A stretch of DNA of 64,000 nt from contig NW_003314268.1 of assembly GCF_000143415.4 (NCBI RefSeq), forward strand, positions 3,051,502-3,115,501. Reading direction: 5' to 3'. This document shows positions 24,061 to 35,300 of this stretch, piece by piece (within the stretch, counting starts at the first letter, position 1; every line of letters starts with the position of its first letter). This DNA is from Selaginella moellendorffii. Lineage: Eukaryota > Streptophyta > Lycopodiopsida > Selaginellales > Selaginellaceae. A program made the position numbers and the translations under genes. The notes beneath the pieces are model-generated. The model had not been told where the DNA came from and did not search any database. It saw only the letters and a program-made list of their open reading frames with translations.

Positions 24061-24636
24061 CCCGGTCTCGGTCTCGACTTCGGACTCCATCTCGGACTCC
24101 ATCTCGGACTCCATCTCGGACTCCATCTCGGGTCCATCTCGGGTCCATCTCGGACTCCATCTTGGACTCCATCTCGGGTCCATCTCGGACTCCATTTCGG
24201 GTCCATCTCGGGTCCACCTCGGACTCCATCTCGGACTCCATCTCGGACTCCATCTCGGGTCCATCTTGGACTCCACTTCGGACTCCAACTCGGGTCCATC
24301 TCGGGTCCACCTCGGACTCCACTTCGGACTCCATCTCGGGTCCATCTCGGGTCCACCTCGGACTCCACTTCGGACTCCATCTCGGACTCCATCTCGGGTC
24401 CATCTCGGACTCCACTTCGGACTTCAACTCGGGTCCATCTCGGACTCCACTTCGGACTCCAACTCGGGTCCATCTCGGACTCCACTTCGGACTCCAACTC
24501 AAGTCCATCTCGGACTCCACTTCGGACTCCAACTCGGGTCCATCTCGGGTCCACCTCGGACTCCACTTCGGACTCCATCTCGGGTCCATCTCGGGTCCAC
24601 CTCGGACTCCACTTCGGACTCCATCTCGGACTCTCC
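24061..24636 (-). repeat. 12-bp minisatellite array in LTR of element A
   Basis: Dozens of 12-mers of the form GACTCCATCTCG, GGTCCATCTCG, GACTCCACTTCG and GGTCCACCTCG follow one another with higher-order patterns. Long open frames in all registers here (for example 23655-24926 plus, 23724-24752 minus) are products of the repeat and not genes. Confidence 0.95.
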
Positions 24637-24863
24637 CACGTGTCATGTGTTGGTCCTTTTGGGTCCCTTTTTGGAGCCTCGCTTTTTACTCGCTTCGTGC
24701 TCGTTCCTCGAGCACTTCTTTGGGAGTTCCACTCCCGCTCTTGACTTTTCAAGTCGAAGCTTTTGGTCCAAACGTGTTACGCTCGTTTGGCTCTCGCTTC
24801 AGCCACTACCACGTGGCACCCTTTCCGGCTCCACTTTGGGGCCTAGGGATTTTGTGTCTCACA

Positions 24864-27800
24864 ACTCCACCACCCATAGACGAAGTTCGATGTCCTCATC
24901 GAACGGTAAACCCTTTCATAAAGTAACACCCACACGTGTTACCATTTCCATCCTTGGCACCTAGCCAATCTTTGTCTATAGTTTGACACCAAAGGCTCAC
25001 CATGCCTTGTCCATCCTTTAAGGAGCGTAGTCTCTCCAACTTAGAGACTGATTGGACCACATATAATGGTTCTCTCCTTTTATTGGTTTAGTTCTCGCTA
25101 AACCTCTTAGAGACCCTTCTCTAAGTCAATCCCACTACTCCTTCTCGAGTAGTCTCAATTTCAATCGATACAACCTCTGCACTTTGGAACTTTGAATTTT
25201 GACTCCTTGGAGTCAATTTCCTAGGTGTCTCCGACACCTTGCCTTGCACCTTTTGTGCAACTCCACTTCCCATCCTAGGAAGTTCTTTACTCGAGGGCAC
25301 CATCATCCTCTCTTCTATTTCGTGCCAAAGTTCCAGTTATCATACTTTGTGCTAGGGCTGTTCATGGCCCTATCATTTGGCTACCTTACCGCTCCCTCCC
25401 TTGGAGCTTCCACTTTCGCCAAATCGGAGCAATTCGGAATCCATCCTTGGAAACACACTTCCTTTCCCGCAATTTGTTAGCGTCCAACACATTAGTGTTC
25501 CTCGCCTAACTTTGTCACTTGGATTCCTTCCCAGGGATTCCACGGCCCTATCTTGGCCACTCATCTTTTTGCTCCTATCCGTTGATTGTTGCACCAAGCA
25601 ACATCGAATCTCTACCTCCCTCCTTGAGGTATTCTTTTGATTCCATAGCAAAGGCTCTGCTTTGCCAAGACTAGGGTGTTCACCCCTAGTAAGGCTCTTT
25701 TAGCATCTTCTGCTGTGGGCTCTATCCTCGGCCCAACTTTGTGACCCTCTCATGGGTCTCTTTAGAGACTACTTTCTTTGGACACACTATGCCATCACGA
25801 TGACATAGCTCATTTCCCTAAGGTGCTTTGGTCACCTTGACCAAGCCACACCATCATCAATAGTTCAAATCAACACTTTGAGCTAGGAACCTTATTCCTT
25901 AACCCAAACAAGGACTTTATCCTTATTTAGCCACAAGATCACCTAGTGATCTCACCTCAGCACCTTAACAGGTTTGCCAATAGGTACTAGGTCTTCCAGA
26001 CCTTTAATTTGTTAACTACGACCCCGGGGGCATCCCCCACACTTGGCGGTGCGGCCAAGCCAGCCCTTCCGGCCAAGGGTCCATAGCAACTGAGATTAGG
26101 TGTCCCCATCTCACTCACCACGTCCTTGGTGCCACTTGCACCAAAGCGTTCAAGTTAGATATGCCGAGCTTTCACACTAAGCAATCTAACTGTGCATCAC
26201 GACTCCGAGGCATCCCTCGCTTGGCGGTGTGCCCAAACCAGTCTCCCCACTGAGAGTCCATGACCACCGAAATATGAGTGTCCTCATATTCCAAACCATC
26301 ACCACGCCCTAGTGATTTGGGACTCGAACCCAAGCACTAGAGGGTCGGGACTCGAACCCAACCTCCGTATATTCATCTACGGACGGCATCACACAAGATG
26401 CCTGGCGTGACTCCCCACGCCGGTGCACCAACTTATTTTTAAAGCGCGCTACAGATCACAGCTTAGGAACCTAGTTCCTCCACACTGCCAAGTCCTCTCA
26501 CTTGACATGTCTGTGATCATGCATGGACTCCTCCATGCTCGGCCCCATGGCCCACCCTTTTTGAAATTATCACCTTCAACTAGGGTATTTGTTCCCCCGA
26601 CGTGCCAATCTCGCTTGGCAAGTCCTCTGACCACTGTAACATGGTTCCTGCATAAGCGTGAAAGTCCTTGACCATCGACTTTCGTTCAAAGCCCTCTCTT
26701 TGAACACTCGGGAACTACTTCCCTAACCTTGATAGCTTTGCCTCATGGCAAGCTTCAAGACCACGCTTCTGCTGCGCCACTCTGATTTCGCGCGTTCCAT
26801 GAACCATTTACACTTGGCCTTTCTAGGTACTAAGCTACCTAGAATCGTCTTTGGGAACCTTGAAGGAACTCTGTCCCTCAGCTTGCTAAGGCCTCCCTTT
26901 TTGCAAGCCTTCAAAATGCCACATAGTCTAACATGGACAATTCCATATTTTAGACTCTCCATGGCATCACGGTTGCTAGCGGCAACACCCTCGAGCCCCC
27001 ACTTGATTCTCCACTCCTAGCTGGCATAACCAACCTTGGTTACACCCTTTGATTCCTATGGTTCGGTTCTATCCCCTTACTTCTTGCTTTTTGGCTTCAC
27101 ACCTTTCCTTTGGTCATTCTCCTCCAGACCAGGAGGATAGCTTTGCACTTTCTATCACGCTTTAGCAAGTATTCTTAGGGATGAACCTACCCAATAGCCT
27201 AGGGAGTGGTTCCTCAATCCGGGTATGCTCACCTTATAATCCCACACACTGGGATTACATTGTTGCTTATGGGCCTTTACATGCCTATCACTAGCCTTGC
27301 CAAAATTCCATTTTTGGCTTTGTCCAACTCGGGTAGACAGTCCTCTCCTGTCTCCGCAACCTTGGACATTTGGATAGCACCTTCTATCCATCATTCGCTA
27401 GGGACTTAGTCCCTTGGGCTTTATCCATTGCCCTCGCGACATCAAACACCACCTTCTGGTGTTCTAGAGTGTCCGGGTGTCCCAATGATGGCTTTCTTGA
27501 CAATGAGTATTTCCTTTTATGACATTGACTTACTATATCGCAACACAAGCAACTTATCCCCCGTAAGGGTATATCCAACTTCCCTATGCTATTAAGAAGT
27601 CTTGGGTAGCTACCTTCTACCCGTTTAACCAGTTATTTTGCACCTCTTGCTTAGTTGCCTCATAGCTGTCAAGTCCTACAACTCATTGCTTGGTGCTTTC
27701 ACACCTCCATCATTATCTGGGTCACCACACTCCAACTGCATGCTCTGCAGCTTAGGCTATGCTATTCCCATTTCCATTGGGATTCCTTTGGCAAGGGGTT

Positions 27801-28898
27801 CTCATGAACCCACCAACATAGCCTCAAGGTATCACACCTTGGCACATTTGGTGTCTCCACACCATCGGCTCCACGAGCCTACCTCTATGACATTTCCCCT
27901 TCGTGTCTAAGTCTTTGCCAAGACCAACACCGCTCTTTCTCATGCCAACCATCCGTTAGCATTGCACTATAGAGGTCACACACAACTTTATGTCAAAGTT
28001 GTTTTCTTCTGGGAACACCTTTCCCATAACTTTAGCATGGCATATTTTGCCATCGATGAGATACCCTCTGTTCTCATCCTTGGATCCTATGATCCCCCCC
28101 CATCCTTTGTGGGGTACAACACACCTCAGTCCAAATGCTTCCATCAGTCCTTTTAGGACCATCCGTTAACTCTACTTGAGTCATCCAGCAGTTTTGGACT
28201 TGGTTAATCCACAGACCCGTAAGGTCCTACTTGTGAGGCACTAGCTCACTGGAATACACTTCTTGCATTCCTGTCCTACTCAAAAGGACTATTTTCACAA
28301 GTGTTACTCCGACACTTGATTTTGTTCTCTGGGGGCAACCTTTGCCCCTTAGGACTACTTGTCCATGTGATGAGAACACCAACTCATCCACTTAATACAC
28401 CCCCAACTCCTGGGGTTGTTCCAGCATTTATTAGAGGTAGCCCCGGCTACCTTTTCAAGGGCTTGAGTCCTCTTCCGTATTTGACCTCCCACGGTCATTA
28501 CTTCTGGTCTCACATTCATGAGCACCAACCTCAACTATATGAGGAAAATCTTGTGATTTGGAGTCTTTATCTTTCCCGTGATCCCAACTGTAGTTGTTTA
28601 CCACAACTACATTAGCCAGTTTGCTAAGTCAAACGCTCATCTGGATCACATCCTCAACTTTTTTTTGAGGAAAACCATATACTGTTCCCAAGATCCCAAA
28701 GTCGTTCCATTATTGGCCCTTTCCTATCCACCACCTCGTCTACAAGTTCACACATGAACTGTAATGGAGAGCCATGTCTTCCCGACTTGCTACTCCTCAA
28801 GGATAGGCCCACTCCTCGGACCTTCCGATGCCAACACTAGTGGTGATATACTTGAGCACCAATAAAAGTCAGACTAAGGAACAGCTCCGATACCAAAT
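24864..28898 (-). mobile_element. internal region of element A (no gag-pol)
   Basis: About 4 kb with only short frames (under ~105 codons) on both strands and no zinc-knuckle, protease, RT, RNase H or integrase motif visible. A weak purine-rich tract (minus-strand GGGTGGTGGAGTT) abuts the 3' LTR. The sequence is well conserved in A2 (51674-57547), so it was mobilised as a non-coding unit. Confidence 0.7.
28884..28895 (-). promoter_or_regulatory. primer-binding site of element A (initiator tRNA-Met)
   Basis: The minus strand reads TGGTATCGGAGC, three bases after the 5' LTR end. It differs by one base from the standard TGGTATCAGAGC complement of tRNA-iMet. This fixes the element's orientation. 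Confidence 0.9.
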
Positions 28899-30007
28899 TG
28901 TAAGCGACTAATTTTTCCATTCTACTTTAGTCACTTAACCACACCTTTGACCACTTGGAGGAGTCTCATTCACAACCTCCATAAGTCCCATTCAGGACTT
29001 GGGGCTTGCTAGCCCCGAGAATGGCATCCATGCCACTCAACCTTTGCACTTGGTCCAAGTGCTCCACGTGTCCGATCCCATGACCGACACCCAAAGGTAC
29101 CACTGACATCTCGGCCCGTTACGCTAAGGCCATGCCCATTCACCTTTGCTGCGCAAATGGTCCAATACCACTTGCATCACCATCCCGTCTCTCCAAGACT
29201 GGGCCATCTGTCTACGAGGGGTCATCCTAGATCCACTCCTTAGCATCCTTAGGATGCCCACAAACCTGGGGAATCGCCTTCCCCAAAGTCCCTTTGTCAG
29301 TTCCTACCAAGTCCCTTTCTGCCCCTGGCCGTGTTTGCCAACACTGCCACTGGATCGAGGCCCACAGGCCCGACCACTAAGTCCCACGGTCCTCTGGGAC
29401 TTCCTCACCACACGACTGTGTCCTTGGTCACTACCCCAGAGGACTGCTCCTCTTCCTTTCCACAGTCTGGGCCTTTGGGACGACATTTCGGAACACCGTG
29501 GCCTTACGCGAGCCACCTGGGTACTCTCCCCACCTATCGCCTTTAGGTGCTCTAGCCATGGGCTTAGAGTGAGGTTCCGTTGAGCCACGCCTGGTATCCA
29601 AGTAGGTAGTGCCACCCACACTTGGACTGGGAGCATCGGCCAGTCGATCTCCCGGGGGAACTAGAGCCGGCTCTTGAACACTTCACCAAGCTACCCCGCT
29701 TGTCGGTCCGTATTCACTCTAGTCTTGGACTTCCCAGTGGTCAGTCATCACCCAACACTGGGTCTGGCCTTCCTGGGCCAAACTGGCCTTTCCTGGCCAA
29801 ACTGGCTCCACTGCAGTCCTCCCCCTTACTATACTTTTGGAGCTCACCAAACCCCCCAGGGTCTGGGAGATGAACGCTTTAGGCTTTCACCCTCTCAGGC
29901 TCCGGACTCGGACTTGGACTCGGACTCGGACTCGGACTCGGATTCGGACTCGGACTCGGGCTCGGGCTCGGTCTTGGCCTTGGCCTCGATCTCGGTCTCG
30001 GTCCCGA

Positions 30008-30039
<32 letters not shown>

Positions 30040-30519
30040 CCGGTCTCGGTCTCGACTTCGGACTCCATCTCGGACTCCATCTCGGACTCCATCTCGGGTC
30101 CATCTCGGGTCCATCTCGGACTCCATCTCGGACTTCATCTCGGGTCCATCTCGGACTCCATCTTGGACTCCATTTCGGGTCCATCTCGGGTCCACCTCGG
30201 ATTCCATCTCGGACTCCATCTCGGGTCCATCTCGGACTCCATCTCGGACTCCATTTCGGGTCCATCTCGGGTCCACCTCGGACTCCATCTCGGACTCCAT
30301 CTCGGGTCCATCTCGGACTCCACTTCGGACTCCAACTCGGGTCCATCTCGGGTCCACCTCGGCCTCCACTTCGGACTCCATCTCGGGTCATTCCCGGGTC
30401 CACCTCGGACTCCACTTCGGACTCCATCCCGGACTCCATCTCGGGTCCATCTCGGACTCCACTTCGACATGGCACCCTTTCCGGCTCCACTTTGGGGCCT
30501 AGGGATTTTGTGTCTCACA
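28899..30519 (-). mobile_element. element A 5' LTR
   Basis: It is matched to 22932-24863. About 0.2 kb near the minus-strand start (the U3 side) is missing: after the minisatellite the sequence jumps at ~30466 to CATGGCACCCTTTCC. Confidence 0.85.
29905..30466 (-). repeat. hexamer and 12-mer minisatellite in element A 5' LTR
   Basis: It has the same two-tier structure as 23935-24636 but fewer copies: hexamers to ~30055, then 12-mers. Confidence 0.9.
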
Positions 30520-30520
30520 G

Positions 30521-30745
30521 AAGGACCCGAGATGGACCCGAAATGGAGTCCGAGATGGAGTCCGAGATGGACTCGAGATGGACCCGAGATGGAGTGCGAG
30601 ATGGAGTTCGAGATGGAGTCCGAGATGGACCCGAGATGGAGTCCGAGATGGAGTCCGAGATGGACCTGAGATGGACCCAAAATGGAGTCCGAGATGGACC
30701 CGAAATAAAGTCCGAGATGGAGTCCGAAGTCGAGACCGAGACCGG

Positions 30746-30777
<32 letters not shown>

Positions 30778-30896
30778 TCGGGACCGAGACCGAGACCGAG
30801 GCCGAGGCCGAGGCCGAGACCGAGGCCGAGCCCGAGTCCGAGTCCGAATCCGAGTCCGAGTCCGAGTCCGAGTCCGAGTCCGAGTCCGGAGCCTGA
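30521..30896 (+). repeat. minisatellite of the split solo LTR (plus orientation)
   Basis: GAGATGGACCCG and GAGATGGAGTCC 12-mers are followed by GAGACC and GAGTCC hexamers. It is the inverted counterpart of the array immediately to its left. Confidence 0.9.
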
Positions 30897-31892
30897 GAGG
30901 GTGAAAGCCCAAAGCGTTCGTCTCCCAGACCCTGGGGGGTTTGGTGAGCTCCAAAAGTATAGTAGGGGGAGGACTGCAGTGGAGCCAGTTTGGCCAGGAA
31001 AGGCCAGTTTGGCCCAGGAAGGCCAGACCCAGTGTTGGGTGATGAACTGACCACTGGGAAGTCCAAGACTAGAGTGAATACGGACCGACAAGCGGGGTAG
31101 CTTGGTGAAGTGTTCAAGAGCCCGCTCTAGTTCCCCCGGGAGATCGACTGGCCGATGCTCCCAGTCCAAGTGTGGGTGGCACTACCTACTTGGATACCAG
31201 GCGTGGCTCAACGGAACCTCGCTCTAAGCCCATGGCTAGAGCACCTAAAGGCGATAGGTGGGGAGAGTACCCAGGTGGCTCGCGTAAGGCCACGGTGTTC
31301 CGAAATGTCGTCCCAAAGGCCCAGACTGTGGAAAGGAAGAGGAGCAGTCCTCTGGGGTAGTGACCAAGGACACAGTCGTGTGGTGAGGAAGTCCCAGAGG
31401 ACCGTGGGACTTAGTGGTCGGGCCTGTGGGCCTCGATCCAGTGGCAGTGTTGGCAAACACGGCCAGGGGCAGAAAGGGACTTGGTAGGAACTGACAAAGG
31501 GACTTTGGGGAAGGCGATTCCCCAGGTTTGTGGGCATCCTAAGGATGCTAAGGAGTGGATCTAGGATGACCCCTCGTAGACAGATGGCCCAGTCTTGGAG
31601 AGACGGGATGGTGATGCAAGTGGTATTGGACCATTTGCGCAGCAAAGGTGAATGGGCATGGCCTTAGCGTAACGGGCCGAGATGTCAGTGGTACCTTTGG
31701 GTGTTGGTCATGGGATCGGACACGTGGAGCACTTGAACCAAGTGCAAAGGTTGAGTGGCATGGATGCCATTCTCGGGGCTAGCAAGCCCCAAGTCCTGAA
31801 TGGGACTTATGGAGGTTGTGAATGATACTCCTCCAAGTGGTCGGAGGTGTGGTTAAGTGACTAAAGTAGAATGGAAAAATTAGTCGCTTACA

Positions 31893-32382
31893 GGAGGGCA
31901 TGACCGACCAACCTGAGGCATAGTCTAGCTCTCGCTTGCGTGCATGTCCTTGTTCTGTGTCTGGCTTGGGTTTAAGCTCAAGTTCCATTCCATGCTAGCT
32001 GGTGGAGTACCCATATCCTCACGTTAGGCCACCGGTATGCCGAAATAGCGCCAGACTCCGTTTGGCTCCGTTTTGTGTGCTGGTCCTGGCATTGGGATGC
32101 TGGTTGCTCCAGGACTGTTCCAAGTCGCTCCGGGCTCCTGTCCCTTCGCTCCTTGGGCTATATGCTCGGGAGTTGCTCCGTGGTCCGGTTCCATCACTCC
32201 TTGGCGTCACGCTTGGGAGTTTGGCACCGTTCCTTCGTTCAGTGGCCCAAGGCCTTGAACCTTGGGTTCCTATGGACACGTGGCATGTGACACATGGCAT
32301 AAAGAGGGTTTAGGTTCTGCTTCGTGGTGTTATCCTATAGTAAATCACCATAGGATAAAGGGTCAAAACCACATGCGCTACA
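31893..32382 (+). mobile_element. element B 5' LTR, second part
   Basis: From about 31898 it matches 37999-38510 and ends GCGCTACA at 32382. It contains the GGTGTTATCCTATRGTAAATC and ATAAAGGGTCAAAACCAC blocks shared with the 3' LTR. Confidence 0.85.
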
Positions 32383-32384
32383 TT

Positions 32385-32396
32385 TGGTATCAGAGG
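32385..32396 (+). promoter_or_regulatory. primer-binding site of element B (initiator tRNA-Met)
   Basis: TGGTATCAGAGG lies two bases after the 5' LTR and matches the 3' end complement of tRNA-iMet except for the last base. Confidence 0.9.
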
Positions 32397-35300
32397 ATGA
32401 GTCTCAGCGAGTACTATTCAATGAGATTGGGCAACTAGTCTCGTTGCATACGCAGAGATGAAAACGATGATCCGAGTGGGTACACGTTTTGGTGCAAAGA
32501 CTTCGCAATTGTTCCTTGGGTATGGATTTGGTTACCTTCTTGTACCGTAATTATGTGAGCTTGCTTTTGGGCTCATAAGATGGATTTGAGTTGTTCCAGT
32601 AGCACGAGTTTGCGCTTGGGCTCGTAAGTGAGGCACATTAGCAACTCAAGGTTGCACTTTGAGTTGGCAAGATTAATGTTAGCCTATTAGTGGTTCTATG
32701 TACCATAGGTTAAAGCAAATCTCCCTGGGTTTGCTATGAGTGGCAAATAGGCTGGTCCGTAGCTGTTTAGCGCGGCACTAGTGGATCCTTCCTAGGCATG
32801 ATTATAAGTGGATCAATCAAGACTGTAGGGAATAGTCTATTGGTTCAAGTAATCATTGCCGTGCTCTCTCATAAACTTTTCTTGGATTGAACTAAAGGTA
32901 GTGCGAAAGCAAGCTTGAGGTTTGGTCAAAGATGAGACCGAAAAGAGAGGCATCGGGGACGGAGGATCAAAGACGTAAATCATGTTCTCTTCTTGGAGAG
33001 ATGATTTGCAACGAGGTGTGACTCATTGCTCGTGTTCACATTATGCAATCAAGAGTCCCTACCTTGATGCATGTTGGAGATGATGGTCTTACAAACGGTG
33101 AGTTGTGGGATGGATAGTGGTGAAACACTAAACCATTTTATCTAGGCTCGCTATTGAAAGACTTGGGTTGCAATGCTCAATTCTTTTCCGGGTAACCTTG
33201 CTATTGCTCCTTGAGTAGCTTGGTGTTGGATTAGTTTTGAGTTTGGTCGGAAAGAGAGTGGCATGAGCTTGTCCATGTTGTGAACAAAAGTTAGTGGTGT
33301 TGGGTGTTGTAAATCTCTATTGATAGGGTGTGGCATTTATGTTGCATTTTGTCGAATTGAGTTTAATAGCACTTGATATTCACATAAACCTTTACAGTAG
33401 TGACATGGGCATTTCTCATAGTGTTGCTTGATTAATGATCAAGTCATTGTGATTTATATCATATCCATGTGATAATAAGCAATGTGTTTATGAAGTTGCT
33501 TGGGTAAATGATGATCAACCCCAAAGTGGTTGATGGAGAAGCTAGTCTACTTGCACGAAGTAGCATTGTAGTAGCTTTGACTGGATTCTCAATGGTGGTC
33601 TATTATGCTAAGCTTAAGTTGGTACCTTGTTTCCTTGAGGGTTTGCCCATAAAGTGTTGGGAATGGGTTGTAACATTCATTTGCTATAACTCATCTGTTG
33701 ATCCGTTAGCACTTGGAGTAGATTATTGGATGGAGAAGGTGTGAGGTTGACGCATTGACATCGCTAGCACTTGTGTTAGTGGAAGTGGCATTGTTGATTC
33801 GAGTGATGAGGAATTTTCCTTAGAGCTTGATTTTCCATGTCATTTTTCTTGTTAGTGTTTTGGCTTCACATTGGATCTTGAAGGTGGTTGAAGAAGAGTG
33901 TTAGTGCAATGTGGATATCCGACGATGTGGTCTTCGTGATCAAGCTTTAGATGTTCATTTTGCACTTTGCGGGTGTCGATGTTGGATATCAATTAGATGG
34001 GCAAAGATGTTCGATGCTTAAGCATGTTGTTCGATCATGAGAATTTGTGTTGAGGTAAGCCTATGTGAAGTTGTTGGTAGGAGGAAGTTGGTTGAGTCTT
34101 GAAAGTTTGCAATCCTGGACTGAGAGTCATTCTTTCTCTAGGATGTGAATGTTCCACAAATTTTCTTAGACTTTTCCAATGGCTGATCTATTGATCATTT
34201 TGTCCNNNNNNNNNNNNNNNNNNNNNNNNNNNNNNNNNNNNNNNNNNNNNNNNNNNNNNNNNNNNNNNNNNNNNNNNNNNNNNNNNNNNNNNNNNNNNNN
34301 NNNNNNNNNNNNNNNNNNNNNNNNNNNNNNNNNNNNNNNNNNNNNNNNNNNNNNNNNNNNNNNNNNNNNNNNNNNNNNNNNNNNNNNNNNNNNNNNNNNN
34401 NNNNNNNNNNNNNNNNNNNNNNNNNNNNNNNNNNNNNNNNNNNNNNNNNNNNNNNNNNNNNNNNNNNNNNNNNNNNNNNNNNNNNNNNNNNNNNNNNNNN
34501 NNNNNNNNNNNNNNNNNNNNNNNNNNNNNNNNNNNNNNNNNNNNNNNNNNNNNNNNNNNNNNNNNNNNNNNNNNNNNNNNNNNNNNNNNNNNNNNNNNNN
34601 NNNNNNNNNNNNNNNNNNNNNNNNNNNNNNNNNNNNNNNNNNNNNNNNNNNNNNNNNNNNNNNNNNNNNNNNNNNNNNNNNNNNNNNNNNNNNNNNNNNN
34701 NNNNNNNNNNNNNNNNNNNNNNNNNNNNNNNNNNNNNNNNNNNNNNNNNNNNNNTTTGATTTGTGCTTGTTTATGAACTTTTATCTCGTACCTGGGGTAT
34801 TATGTTCATGTTGGACAAGTATGTAACTCGATGACAAGCATTGGTGTTTGGGTCTTGTGTAAGCAAGTTGAGGAGTGATTGTTAGTTGCTTTGCGACTAG
34901 TGATTACTTGTAGACTTCATCAAGGACTGTTGACACTTTCTTTGCTCGATGATAATTTAGCAGTGATGGGCTTGCTTTACCAGGTGGTGTTGCGGAGGAT
35001 CGTGTCGTTAGACATACATGAGTTTTCCATGTTGACATGTCAACTCTACCTCTGTCGATATCATTTGGTTACATTTAGTCTGTGGTGTTGGATTTTATTT
35101 AGTCTTGGATGTGGTGATTCACTCCTTGAGGAAGTGTTATCTGTACCTGAGTATTGCTGAAGAAATTGGTCTTGGATACTGAGTAAAGTATCTCCGACTT
35201 TGGTTAGCTTGGTTGCTAGAGAGTTTTGAGTGGTGATCACTCTTGCTTTCTGCTAGCTTTGTTCTGTTGTTGATGGCATTGAAGTGATGCCTTGTCGTTG

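Larger units (their letters stand above)
22932..24863 (-). mobile_element. element A 3' LTR
   Basis: The borders TGTAAGCGAC...TCTCACA (plus-strand view) are identical to those of 28899-30519. It holds the largest minisatellite of the window. Confidence 0.85.
22932..30519 (-). mobile_element. LTR element A (full length, minus strand, non-autonomous)
   Basis: On the minus strand the element begins TGTGAGACACA and ends TCGCTTACA. The LTRs are 28899-30519 (5', 1621 bp) and 22932-24863 (3', 1932 bp); the size difference comes from an internal deletion in the 5' LTR and from minisatellite length. By eye there are fewer than ten differences over the first ~950 bp of the two LTRs, so the insertion looks recent. 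The internal part, 24864-28898 (4.0 kb), has no recognisable gag or pol on either strand. Flanking 5-mers GATGG and GAAGG match at 4 of 5. Confidence 0.85.
22631..31892 (+). mobile_element. A-family solo LTR nested in B's 5' LTR, itself split by element A
   Basis: The left part, 22631-22931, begins TGTGAGACACAAAATCCC. The right part, 30520-31892, ends TTAGTCGCTTACA. Together they make one LTR of about 1.67 kb in plus orientation. Flanking 5-mers are AGAGG (22626-22630) and GGAGG (31893-31897), matching at 4 of 5. No internal region or second LTR in this orientation is present, so it is a solo LTR formed by LTR-LTR recombination. Confidence 0.8.

Noticed and set aside
23655-24926. Open frames of 423 codons (plus), 342 codons (minus) and others rich in RS, SR, GL or MES repeats
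   Set aside because: They lie in a hexamer/12-mer minisatellite whose period is a multiple of three, so several frames on both strands stay open. The same holds for 29674-30669, 30135-31169, 50833-51831 and 58250-59200.
34179-34826. 215-codon frame across the second N gap
   Set aside because: It is almost entirely undetermined bases.
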